A DNA stretch of 64,000 nt from JAGPCK01 sp041675505 (GTDB taxonomy: Bacteria; Bacteroidota; Bacteroidia; UKL13-3), in contig JBAYTR010000002.1 of NCBI GenBank assembly GCA_041675505.1, positions 248,001-312,000 of the forward strand. The letters are read 5' to 3'. Below, in pieces: positions 36,796 to 44,720 of this stretch (its first letter is position 1; every line of letters starts with the position of its first letter). The notes under the pieces were generated by a model. It searched no databases. It was not told the DNA's origin and was given only the letters and a program-made list of their open reading frames with translations. A program made the position numbers and the translations under genes.

Positions 36796-37494
36796 TTATC
36801 TAAGTCCAAGTCTTTTTTCCAATTGTAATAACTGACTTTCGCACTCTCTCTTGTCTGGAAGGAATCGTCTATAGTGATCTATCTTACCTTCTGTTTTAAC
36901 AAAGTTATCTAAAATCAGCTCCTCATAGCCCTTTTCCTCCTGAATAATTGCAAATAAAGGATCTATGAAAACATCAGATTCATGGTAAGAAGAGCTATAT
37001 GATTCGCTTATTGTATCATACTTAACATGAATTGCTTTAAACTTAAAAATTCGTCTTCCTTCATATATTATTTCCTTACTAGGGATTAACTTTAAAGCAA
37101 CAACACTCGGATTACTTCTTAAAACAAAAAACGTATCACCTCTCAAAAAAGAAGTATGCCTAAAAAAAAGTCCTTGCATGCCATTTTTTATCCAAACTAT
37201 CGAGTCTCCCTTTAACAATAAGGTGTCATATATACTCTGTTTAAAATAATGCTTCAACCTGTTCCCTTTAACTGTAGGTAATAATTCTACTGTACCTGAA
37301 AAAATCGAATCTCCTTTTATAATGTTAGTTCTTTCTTGCGTGAAATAAAGCGTATCATTTTCTACAAAAGATTGAAAACTAGTCCAACTACATTCACACG
37401 AATCTAAATTAGCATATGTAACATTGAATGCAGAAAAAATAAAAAGCACCAGCAAGGCTTTTCTAACACAAACAGATATTTCTGAAGTTATCAT
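36796..37494 (-). CDS. Secreted protein of unknown function
   Basis: 232 residues, not recognised. A hydrophobic signal peptide (RKALLVLFIFSAFNVTYA, about residues 12-29) is followed by a CEC pair and a beta-rich body with repeated short DTLYF, DSIFSG, DTLLLKGDSI motifs, as in some lipoprotein-like or YXWGXW-type beta proteins. The DNA is more A+T-rich than the flanking genes, which suggests recent arrival or relaxed selection. It is convergent with the membrane protein and divergent from the CvfB-like gene. Confidence 0.65.
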   Translation of the reverse strand: MITSEISVCVRKALLVLFIFSAFNVTYANLDSCECSWTSFQSFVENDTLYFTQERTNIIKGDSIFSGTVELLPTVKGNRLKHYFKQSIYDTLLLKGDSIVWIKNGMQGLFFRHTSFLRGDTFFVLRSNPSVVALKLIPSKEIIYEGRRIFKFKAIHVKYDTISESYSSSYHESDVFIDPLFAIIQEEKGYEELILDNFVKTEGKIDHYRRFLPDKRECESQLLQLEKRLGLR

Positions 37495-37538
37495 ATTGAA
37501 TGCAAATTACTTCAATTTCACAAATGTGCAATCTGAAA

Positions 37539-37568
37539 TTAACTGCCAATTAAATTTCCCTACCTTTA
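37539..37568 (+). promoter_or_regulatory. Candidate promoter of the CvfB-like gene
   Basis: TTA at 37539-37541 (TTG expected), 19-base spacer, TACCTTTA at 37561-37568, then four bases and the ATG at 37573. The same TACCTTTA-N4-ATG layout as at 11955. Confidence 0.35.
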
Positions 37569-37572
37569 CCGC

Positions 37573-38412
37573 ATGACAGAAATAGGGCGATTTAATGTAC
37601 TTAAGGTGCTCAAAACCGTTGACTTTGGCGTGTACCTGAACGGCAAAGAACTGGGCGAAATATTGCTACCCAAACGGTATATCAAAAAACCACTTAACGA
37701 AGGCGATGAAGTAAACGTATTTATTTACACCGACTCAGACGACCGTTTAGTGGCCAGTACAGATCAACCTTTGGGACAGGAGGGTGATTTTGTTGCCCTT
37801 ACCGTTGAAGCCATTACGGGTGTTGGTGCCTTTATGCAATGGGGGCTTCCCAAAGATTTGTTTGTCCCCTTTGCCGAGCAACAATCGCCACTGGAAGAAG
37901 GCGAAAAGCATGTGGTATATATTGCGTTCGACCCATCCAGCAAGCGCCTTTACGGCAGTACCCGTTTAGATAATTTTGCTTACCATGCCGATGAAACTCT
38001 GGAAAATGGCATGAAAGTAAATGCGCTGGTGGTAAAATCAACCGAGTTGGGATACAAGTGCATAGTGAACAACATGTTTTTGGGCATGCTTTACGCCAAC
38101 GAGGTATTTAAACCTTTAACTGCGGGAGATAAAATTACCTGCTACATCAGCCAGATTCGAGAAGACGGTAAACTTGATTTATTGTTACAGGAACCGGGTT
38201 ACTCCCGCATTGACCCAATTGCTGATGAGTTGTTGAAAAAGCTCAGGAACCAGAACGGCTTTCTGCCTTTACATGATAAATCAGACCCCGAAGAGATATA
38301 TGCCCAATTGGGTATCAGCAAAAAAGCATTTAAGCAAGCAGTGGGCAATCTGTATCGTCAAAAATTGATTACACTGGAAACCAACGGCATCCGACTTACA
38401 AAACAATCTTGA
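37573..38412 (+). CDS. CvfB-like S1 RNA-binding protein
   Basis: 279 residues. The N-terminal FNVLKVLKTVDFGVYLNGKE and GEILLPKRYIKK, repeated S1-type OB folds (about 1-60, 65-135, 145-210), and a C-terminal winged-helix region (PEEIYAQLGISKKAFKQAVG) match the CvfB/YitL family, whose Staphylococcus member affects virulence-gene expression through RNA. It is a cytosolic RNA-binding regulator by inference. It lies 104 bases upstream of the lipoprotein-menAC run. Confidence 0.85.
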   Translation: MTEIGRFNVLKVLKTVDFGVYLNGKELGEILLPKRYIKKPLNEGDEVNVFIYTDSDDRLVASTDQPLGQEGDFVALTVEAITGVGAFMQWGLPKDLFVPFAEQQSPLEEGEKHVVYIAFDPSSKRLYGSTRLDNFAYHADETLENGMKVNALVVKSTELGYKCIVNNMFLGMLYANEVFKPLTAGDKITCYISQIREDGKLDLLLQEPGYSRIDPIADELLKKLRNQNGFLPLHDKSDPEEIYAQLGISKKAFKQAVGNLYRQKLITLETNGIRLTKQS

Positions 38413-38516
38413 TTTCCTGAACCTTGCAACAAAAACATCAACAGAACAGTCTTGGATTTAATTTGGCTTCTTCTTTGCAAAAGGGAGCAAATAAAGTAAG
38501 ATTGCATACTGAAAAT

Positions 38517-39881
38517 ATGAAGCATTTATACCTGATTGCCTTAAGTATTGCCTTTGTGGCGGGCGCCTGCAACCCTTCCAAATCGTTGTATACAAAGGGC
38601 AAAAAATTAGAAACAGCCGGCATGTACCGGGAGGCGGCCACATATTATTATGATGCCCTCAGGTATGACAAACGAAATGTGGAAGCACAGATAGGTTTAA
38701 AATTAGCCGGTCAGAAAGTGCTCAATGATTACTTTGAGGAGTTTTTCAAAGCCTACAATACAGATAAAAATAAGGAAGCAGTTTATGCCTACCGCAATGC
38801 CGAAAAGTATTACAGTGATTTAAATGACCTGGGAGTTTACCTTAAGTGGGACGACCACTACAAACCCGATTACGAAGACGCCAAAAACAAATACCTGGAA
38901 CAATTATACAATCAGGGATTGGAAGAGTTGAAACGTAACGATTTTACCTCAGCACAAAAATCATTTGCAGAAATTACATCCCTTAACCCCACGTACAAGG
39001 ACGTAGCCACCTTGAAAGAAACTGCCAAACTGGAGCCTATGTATCAGCAGGCACTAAATTACATGGGTGAGAAAAAATACGCTTTGGCCTACGAACAACT
39101 GGAAAAAATATGCCGCTTTACCTGCAAATACAAAGAGACCGAAAAACTAAAAGCCGAGGCAATAGAGAAAGCAACTTTCACCATTGGTTTTTTTGTTGAT
39201 GATAAAGATGCTAAAAACAGGGAACTGCAACGCAAGCTGGCCAGCATGATTACAGATGAAATTATGCAATCTAAAAACCCGTTTATTCATGTTGTGGACA
39301 GAGAGAACATAGACAAACTGTTGCAAGAACAAAAACTGGGCATGAGCGGCATGATTGACGAGAAAAAAGCAGCTACTGCCGGTAAAATGCTTGGTGTACA
39401 AAGCGGCTTATTCATTAACGTTACAGAGAATACATTTACTAAAAGCGGACCGAGTAAACTCCAACGCACCGGTTTCGAAATATCAACTGTAAGTTACCGC
39501 AACCATGCAGGAGAAACTGTATTGCGCAGAAATGTGGACCGCTTTTCCTACTACGAATATGAGGCATCTGCCAGCTACCGTGTATCAGCAGATTTCAAAT
39601 TGGTATCAACCGAAACAGGTAAAATACTGTATTCTAAATCTTACTCCGATACCAACACCGATGAGATAAAATATGCTGTACCTACCCGAAACGTTAAACT
39701 TAACCAGATTTTTCCAACACAGGAAGGTTTGGGCAATGTCAATAGTTTCCGCTCTATGTTTAACAGCCGGCAGGAATTAAAAAGCAGGGATGAGCTAAAT
39801 GAGCACATGCTGCGCGAAGTGGCAGGTACTATCGCTTATGAAATTTTGCAATTCCACAAACAAATGAGCAACGGTCAATAA
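38517..39881 (+). CDS. CsgG-like TPR lipoprotein
   Basis: 454 residues from the ATG at 38517, giving a lipoprotein signal peptide with lipobox AGAC (about residue 18); the frame extends to a TTG at 38424. TPR-like repeats (about 25-210; YTKGKKLETAGMYREAATYY, YNQGLEELKRNDFTSAQKSF) precede a domain resembling CsgG (FTIGFFVDDKDAKNRELQRK, FIHVVDRENIDKLLQEQKLG, GKMLGVQSGLFINVT), the fold that makes outer-membrane channels for curli. It probably sits on the outer-membrane inner face. The stop overlaps the LPP20 gene start by one base. Function not established. Confidence 0.8.
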   Translation: MKHLYLIALSIAFVAGACNPSKSLYTKGKKLETAGMYREAATYYYDALRYDKRNVEAQIGLKLAGQKVLNDYFEEFFKAYNTDKNKEAVYAYRNAEKYYSDLNDLGVYLKWDDHYKPDYEDAKNKYLEQLYNQGLEELKRNDFTSAQKSFAEITSLNPTYKDVATLKETAKLEPMYQQALNYMGEKKYALAYEQLEKICRFTCKYKETEKLKAEAIEKATFTIGFFVDDKDAKNRELQRKLASMITDEIMQSKNPFIHVVDRENIDKLLQEQKLGMSGMIDEKKAATAGKMLGVQSGLFINVTENTFTKSGPSKLQRTGFEISTVSYRNHAGETVLRRNVDRFSYYEYEASASYRVSADFKLVSTETGKILYSKSYSDTNTDEIKYAVPTRNVKLNQIFPTQEGLGNVNSFRSMFNSRQELKSRDELNEHMLREVAGTIAYEILQFHKQMSNGQ

Positions 39882-41305
39882 TGAGCAAACCAACTTTTCT
39901 TCTTTTTACCCTTTTACTTTTACTGGCCTCAGGCTGCGGCTCCTCACAAAAAGCAACTACGCAAACACCTCCTCCTCCAGCTAAGGAAATCGTTCAGGTG
40001 GAACAAGACGGGGCACGCCCGGGGTGGGTGAGAAAAAGACCAATAGACGATGACTATTATATTGGCATAGCCATGATAGAAAAACGTCCTGGTATGAAAG
40101 ATTACAAAGACAAAGCCTTCAAAGACGCCTTGAGCGAATTGTGTTCTCAAATTCAGGTAACAGTAAATAGCAATTCTTACCTCATTACCATTAACCGCGA
40201 CTATAAATTTCAGCAGGACTACCTGTCTTCTACCAAATCATCTGTAAACACCAATATTGAAGGCTACCGTATAATTGACGAGTTTGAAAACGATAAAGAA
40301 TATTGGGTTTACCTGAGTCTGTCGCGGGAAGAATACAAACAACGTGAACAGGAGAAAATGCAACAAGCTGCATCAACTGCAGTTGGATTTATTAAACAGG
40401 CTAGAGAGTTTACCAAAAGCAGTTACTATCCTTCCTCTATATTATTTTACGGCAAAGCTTTGTCTGCCATGCGTAACTACCTCAATCAGGCTGTAGAGGC
40501 TGAAATAGATGGTAAAACTACTTTATTGGTGAATGAAACTTTTTCAGAGTTACAACGAGTGATAAATAACATTCGCATTGAGTTCAGCGATTCTACTCAG
40601 GAGTTGAAGTTTGGACTACCCATTAACCAACGGTATGCTGTAGCTGCGTTTACTAAAGACAGGAACAAAACAAAACTCAATGATTTACCCGTAAAGTTTT
40701 CTTTTGTGAGCGGTAAAGGAAACATCAACGAAAGCATTATCACCAACAATCAGGGCAGGGGAATGCTTTCCATCTTTAAACTTACTTCTACACAAGCCTA
40801 TCAGGAAATTGAGGCCGCACTGGATTTTGAAAAAATGTGTTCAACAGATACCTCGTGGAAGTATTTCAAACCTTTTGTATCACAGCTATCTATTCCCTCG
40901 CACCGTATGTTCATAAAGGTAATTGCACCAAAATTTTACAGCAACAGTTCAGAGAAAAATTTGAACTCACCTTTGGAAGAATCCATACTGATGAAGCATT
41001 TAGATAAGCGAATGTTTGATAACGGACTTCAGCTAACCATGAATAAAGCAGAGGCTGATCTGATTTTCGAGCTTACGTCCAACACACAGCAGATAAACGT
41101 AGCTTACGAAATGATTACCTGTCACCTGCAATTTGCTTTAACCATAAAAGATGCCTCAGGAAAACCCGTTTATTCGCATCAAAAAAACGACATTAAAGGC
41201 ATACGGCTTAAACAGCAAGAAGCCGGCATTTATGCTTACAAAAGCGGCATTGAGTATATAGACAATAAAGTAATACCTGAAATCAACACCCTATTATTCA
41301 AATGA
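39881..41305 (+). CDS. LPP20-domain lipoprotein
   Basis: 474 residues. Lipoprotein signal peptide with lipobox LASGC near residue 19, then a Pro-rich stretch. The LPP20-like domain (about 45-175) shows RPGWVRKRPIDDDYYIGIAM and KAFKDALSELCSQIQVTVNS. The middle has beta-sandwich character with VSGKGNINESIITNNQGRG, and the C-terminal part (about 330-470) is a second domain of unknown type. It overlaps the genes on both sides (1 and 4 bases). CsgG and LPP20 families occur together in FlgP/CsgG-like outer-membrane assemblies elsewhere, so joint action is plausible but unproven. Confidence 0.78.
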   Translation: MSKPTFLLFTLLLLLASGCGSSQKATTQTPPPPAKEIVQVEQDGARPGWVRKRPIDDDYYIGIAMIEKRPGMKDYKDKAFKDALSELCSQIQVTVNSNSYLITINRDYKFQQDYLSSTKSSVNTNIEGYRIIDEFENDKEYWVYLSLSREEYKQREQEKMQQAASTAVGFIKQAREFTKSSYYPSSILFYGKALSAMRNYLNQAVEAEIDGKTTLLVNETFSELQRVINNIRIEFSDSTQELKFGLPINQRYAVAAFTKDRNKTKLNDLPVKFSFVSGKGNINESIITNNQGRGMLSIFKLTSTQAYQEIEAALDFEKMCSTDTSWKYFKPFVSQLSIPSHRMFIKVIAPKFYSNSSEKNLNSPLEESILMKHLDKRMFDNGLQLTMNKAEADLIFELTSNTQQINVAYEMITCHLQFALTIKDASGKPVYSHQKNDIKGIRLKQQEAGIYAYKSGIEYIDNKVIPEINTLLFK

Positions 41306-41856
41306 AATCAGCAGCAATAACTTTTTTAGTCGCATTAAGCTCATTGGCAAGCTTCGGGCAATCAGATGTACGAAAAGCTGTTACCCAAATTAAATACCAG
41401 TACCTGGAATTAGCTCAGTTTCCCGACTACCAACGCAAGCAGGCATTAATCTGGGAACTGGACAAAGAAGACGGTAAAAAATACCTGAAAGCTGAAGTAA
41501 TAGGTCAATACAAAAACAATAAACTTTGCATCATCAAAGAATCTTCTAAAATACCCAAAGGAAGAATGATGCGGGAGTTTTATTTATACAAAGGCCAACT
41601 CATTTTCATTTATGAAAAGGCAGAGACAGTAGAAAATTATACCGATGACAGCGGACAGGCCCGCAAGCGCATGCAGGTAGTTTATCAAAACAGCCTTTAC
41701 ATAAAAGACGGCAAAATTTTGCAGCAAAAACCTACAGGTGAATACTCACCATATCCGGCCTCACCCTCCACTGAAGAGCTTGCGAAATTGCTTCAGCGTA
41801 TGTCATCTGAGTACAGTAAAGCATTGCAAAAAGAGGCTTTCACCACTAAAAAATGA
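41302..41856 (+). CDS. Small secreted protein of unknown function in the lipoprotein-menAC run
   Basis: 184 residues with a signal peptide (MKSAAITFLVALSSLASFGQ). The body is beta-rich and basic (KKYLKAEVIGQYKNNKLCII, EFYLYKGQLIFIYEKAE), with no family that I recognise. It overlaps the LPP20 gene and menA by four bases each (ATGA), so translation is coupled on both sides. It probably acts in the periplasm with the two lipoproteins. Confidence 0.72.
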   Translation: MKSAAITFLVALSSLASFGQSDVRKAVTQIKYQYLELAQFPDYQRKQALIWELDKEDGKKYLKAEVIGQYKNNKLCIIKESSKIPKGRMMREFYLYKGQLIFIYEKAETVENYTDDSGQARKRMQVVYQNSLYIKDGKILQQKPTGEYSPYPASPSTEELAKLLQRMSSEYSKALQKEAFTTKK

Positions 41857-42785
41857 AACACTGGTTACACGCTTTCCGTTTACGTACGCTACCATTAGCT
41901 GCTGCATCTGTTTTAACCGGATCTATGCTGGCCGGTATTTTTGGCGAAGCTGACGGACTTATTCTTTTTCTGTGCTTGCTGGTTGCTTTTGAACTGCAGA
42001 TATTATCTAACCTCGCTAATGATTACGGAGATTTTGTAAAAGGCACCGACAATGAAAACAGATTAGGTAACCAAAGAGCATTACAAAGCGGTGCATTGCA
42101 ACCAAACCAGGTAAAAAGAATGATGGTAGTATTTGTAGCCGCTACGCTACTTACCGGAGTGAGTTTGTTGTTACTGGCTTTCCCTGAAGTAAACCTTGCC
42201 ACCTTTATACTACTCGCCACAGGCATTGCCGCCATAGGTGCTGCCATTAAATACACCGTTGGGAATAATGCCTACGGTTACAAAGGCTGGGGAGATATTT
42301 TCGTGTTTCTTTTCTTCGGCATATTTGCTGTTTTGGGAACATCATATGTACAATACCACGTGCTTGTGCCTGAGATGATTTTACCCGCAATCGCTATAGG
42401 ATTGTTGGCAACGGCAGTACTCAACGTAAATAACATTCGTGATATAGACAATGATAAAGCCTGCGGAAAAATTACTATCCCGGTTAAGTTAGGTGTAAAA
42501 AAAGCTAAACAATATCATTTGTTTCTAATAGCAGGAGCCACATTAAGCATAGTTATATTCTCAGTAATTATCTACCAGAGTGCTGTGGACTTTTTATACC
42601 TTCTTTCTTTCCCAGTTATTTTTGCGAATACTCGCAGTATTTGGACAACCGAACCCTCTCCTGCTTACAATAAACTGCTCAAGCAACTTTCGCTGAGTGT
42701 TCTTTTCTTCGCGCTGATGACTTGCGTAAGTTACATCCTAAGCTTTATTGTGGTTGTTACAGGTATTGGTAATGTTTTCAATTAA
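41853..42785 (+). CDS. menA: 1,4-dihydroxy-2-naphthoate polyprenyltransferase
   Basis: 310 residues, around nine membrane spans. UbiA-superfamily prenyl-diphosphate motifs: LANDYGDFVKGTDNENR (residues about 54-70) and NNIRDIDNDKACGK (about 190). KHWLHAFRLRTLPLAAASVL is a typical MenA start. It joins a polyprenyl chain to DHNA to make demethylmenaquinone. The stop lies 14 bases into menC, and the start overlaps the secreted-protein gene, so the menaquinone pair is coupled to the lipoprotein genes. Confidence 0.93.
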   Translation: MKHWLHAFRLRTLPLAAASVLTGSMLAGIFGEADGLILFLCLLVAFELQILSNLANDYGDFVKGTDNENRLGNQRALQSGALQPNQVKRMMVVFVAATLLTGVSLLLLAFPEVNLATFILLATGIAAIGAAIKYTVGNNAYGYKGWGDIFVFLFFGIFAVLGTSYVQYHVLVPEMILPAIAIGLLATAVLNVNNIRDIDNDKACGKITIPVKLGVKKAKQYHLFLIAGATLSIVIFSVIIYQSAVDFLYLLSFPVIFANTRSIWTTEPSPAYNKLLKQLSLSVLFFALMTCVSYILSFIVVVTGIGNVFN

Positions 42786-43860
42786 AGTTCATCCGTATCA
42801 ATTACATTTCAAAAAACCAGCGGGTACCTCGCGCGGGGTTTTGCATGAACGCAATATCAGGTTCATTGAGTTCCACTCTCCCGGTTTCAGCAGCTGGGGT
42901 GAAGCAGGAACACTACCCGGCCTCAGTATTGATGATGTACCGGAGTATTATAGCAAGCTGAATAAAACAGTTCAACGCCTGAGTGAAAACAATGCCGAGC
43001 TGCTGAATCTGCCTTTTGAAGAATTACTGGATATTCTTGATTTATCTGCTTTCCCGTCCATAGCTTTTGCATTGGAAAGTGCAATACTTGGCTGGGCAAC
43101 TAAAAAAGAAGCTACCATCTTCAACAGTGCATTTGTTACAGGTGAAGCATCCATCCCCATCAACGGGTTAGTGTGGATGGATAACAGTGCCAATATGCTG
43201 AAGCAGGTGGAAGAAAAAATAGAACAGGGCTACACCTGCATCAAATTAAAAATAGGCGCATTGGATTTTGATGAAGAATGTCGCCTGCTGGAAACTATTC
43301 GTAAAAAATACAATGCCTTTGCTATCGAAATGCGGGTGGATGCCAACGGTGCATTTGCACCTGATACAGCCCTTGAGCAACTAAATGAACTGCATCGCTT
43401 CGACCTGCATTCTATTGAGCAACCCGTTAAGCAAGGCCAATGGGAAGTGATGGAAGAACTGTGCGCCAAAAGCAGGCTACCCATTGCATTGGATGAGGAA
43501 CTGATTGGTATAGACCCTTGCAGAGACGGAGCAGTAATGCTGAAGAAAATAAAACCGCAATTCATCATTTTGAAACCCTCGCTGCTGGGCGGATTTACCC
43601 GGTGTAAACAATGGATAAATACTTCTCAGCAATTTAACACCGGCTATTGGATTACGTCTGCATTGGAAAGTAATATCGGGCTGAATGCCATTGCACAATT
43701 TACCTCTACTCTGCAGGTAAATATTCCGCAGGGGTTGGGCACAGGTCAGCTTTATACCAACAATATTTCATCTCCGCTTCATATTGCTAACGGAGCGCTG
43801 CATTATGTACAAAATAAAAAATGGGACTGGAAAACTATAACTACTTCTGCTGAACAATAG
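42772..43860 (+). CDS. menC: o-Succinylbenzoate synthase
   Basis: 362 residues from the ATG at 42772 (MFSIKVHPYQLHFKKPAGTS); a TTG eight codons earlier is less likely. Enolase superfamily layout with metal and catalytic residues: the KxK in CIKLKIGALDF (about 157-159), RVDANGAF, HSIEQPV and LDEE, then the Lys of IILKPSLLGG. It dehydrates SHCHC to o-succinylbenzoate in menaquinone synthesis. It follows menA with a 14-base overlap. The end overlaps the convergent VanZ-like gene by 20 bases. Confidence 0.92.
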   Translation: MFSIKVHPYQLHFKKPAGTSRGVLHERNIRFIEFHSPGFSSWGEAGTLPGLSIDDVPEYYSKLNKTVQRLSENNAELLNLPFEELLDILDLSAFPSIAFALESAILGWATKKEATIFNSAFVTGEASIPINGLVWMDNSANMLKQVEEKIEQGYTCIKLKIGALDFDEECRLLETIRKKYNAFAIEMRVDANGAFAPDTALEQLNELHRFDLHSIEQPVKQGQWEVMEELCAKSRLPIALDEELIGIDPCRDGAVMLKKIKPQFIILKPSLLGGFTRCKQWINTSQQFNTGYWITSALESNIGLNAIAQFTSTLQVNIPQGLGTGQLYTNNISSPLHIANGALHYVQNKKWDWKTITTSAEQ

Positions 43861-44242
43861 CTGCCTTACCGTAAATAAGGTAAAACAACCCTACACCCAA
43901 AATACAGCCTTCAGTGTTCGCTATCATGTCCATAAAATCGGCTGAACGTTCAAAAAACACATTGGCCTGCATCCACTCCACTACTATACCATAGGTTATT
44001 CCAACCAGCAAAGCCACCAGCCACGCTCTTCTTCTTTTGAGGGAATGAACGTATTGTTTGTAGTACCCCACAGTGATTAACAAACTGAGTACTGCATAAA
44101 AGCTGATGTGAATGATTTTATCAAATGAGAGAGAAAAGTCCCAGGTAAAAGATGGAAACTGGTTACCCCCTAAACCACAGAGGAGCAGTATAACTGCTCC
44201 CCATAGTATGCTGTTCAGTTGAAAATGAATCAGCTGTTTCAA
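43841..44242 (-). CDS. VanZ-like membrane protein
   Basis: 133 residues with about four membrane spans. The pattern FDKIIHISFYAVLSLLITVG then VEWMQANVFFERSADFMDMI NTEG-like is that of VanZ-like proteins (acidic and aromatic residues near the last two helices). The start is a TTG at 44242; no ATG fits. It lies 13 bases after gcvH. The family role is uncertain, with some members affecting glycopeptide resistance. The run ruvA-sprA-gcvH-vanZ recurs in Bacteroidota as far as I recall. Confidence 0.8.
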   Translation of the reverse strand: MKQLIHFQLNSILWGAVILLLCGLGGNQFPSFTWDFSLSFDKIIHISFYAVLSLLITVGYYKQYVHSLKRRRAWLVALLVGITYGIVVEWMQANVFFERSADFMDMIANTEGCILGVGLFYLIYGKAAIVQQK

Positions 44243-44255
44243 AATATTTTTTTTC

Positions 44256-44636
44256 TTAGTGGCCTATCAGCGACTTGTAATCAGCAGCTGACATGAGCGC
44301 ATCAAATTCAGCGGTGTTGCTTACTTTCACTTTCACCATCCAACCTGTTCCGTAAGGATCACTGTTTACTGACTCAGGGGTTGCATCCAAACCCTTGTTT
44401 ACTTCAGTAACTTCTCCACCCAACGGCATAAACAAATCAGAAACTGTTTTTACTGCCTCTACTGTTCCAAACACTTCGTGTTGTGCCAGTGTTCTGCCTG
44501 CTGAACTGATGTCAACAAAAACAATATCACCCAATTCTTTCTGAGCAAAATCTGTAATGCCAATGGTAGCAACTCCGTTTTCGAGGTTAACCCATTCGTG
44601 GTCTTTGGTGTACTTTAAATTTTCAGGAAAGTTCAT
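44256..44636 (-). CDS. gcvH: Glycine cleavage system H protein
   Basis: 126 residues. The lipoylation site is in FGTVEAVKTVSDL (Lys63), with YTKDHEWVNLENG at the start and GTGWMVKVKVS near the end. It shuttles the aminomethyl group from GcvP to GcvT and also feeds lipoate transfer. Its gene is 84 bases after the sprA stop, in the same direction, while gcvP lies 11 kb away. Confidence 0.96.
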   Translation of the reverse strand: MNFPENLKYTKDHEWVNLENGVATIGITDFAQKELGDIVFVDISSAGRTLAQHEVFGTVEAVKTVSDLFMPLGGEVTEVNKGLDATPESVNSDPYGTGWMVKVKVSNTAEFDALMSAADYKSLIGH

Positions 44637-44720
44637 GCTGTTAAATTTTTGGGCAATTTATACTTTTAGACGGTAATTAGGAAAATTTTATTCCTTTTAC
44701 TGCATGATACTTATCAGGAT

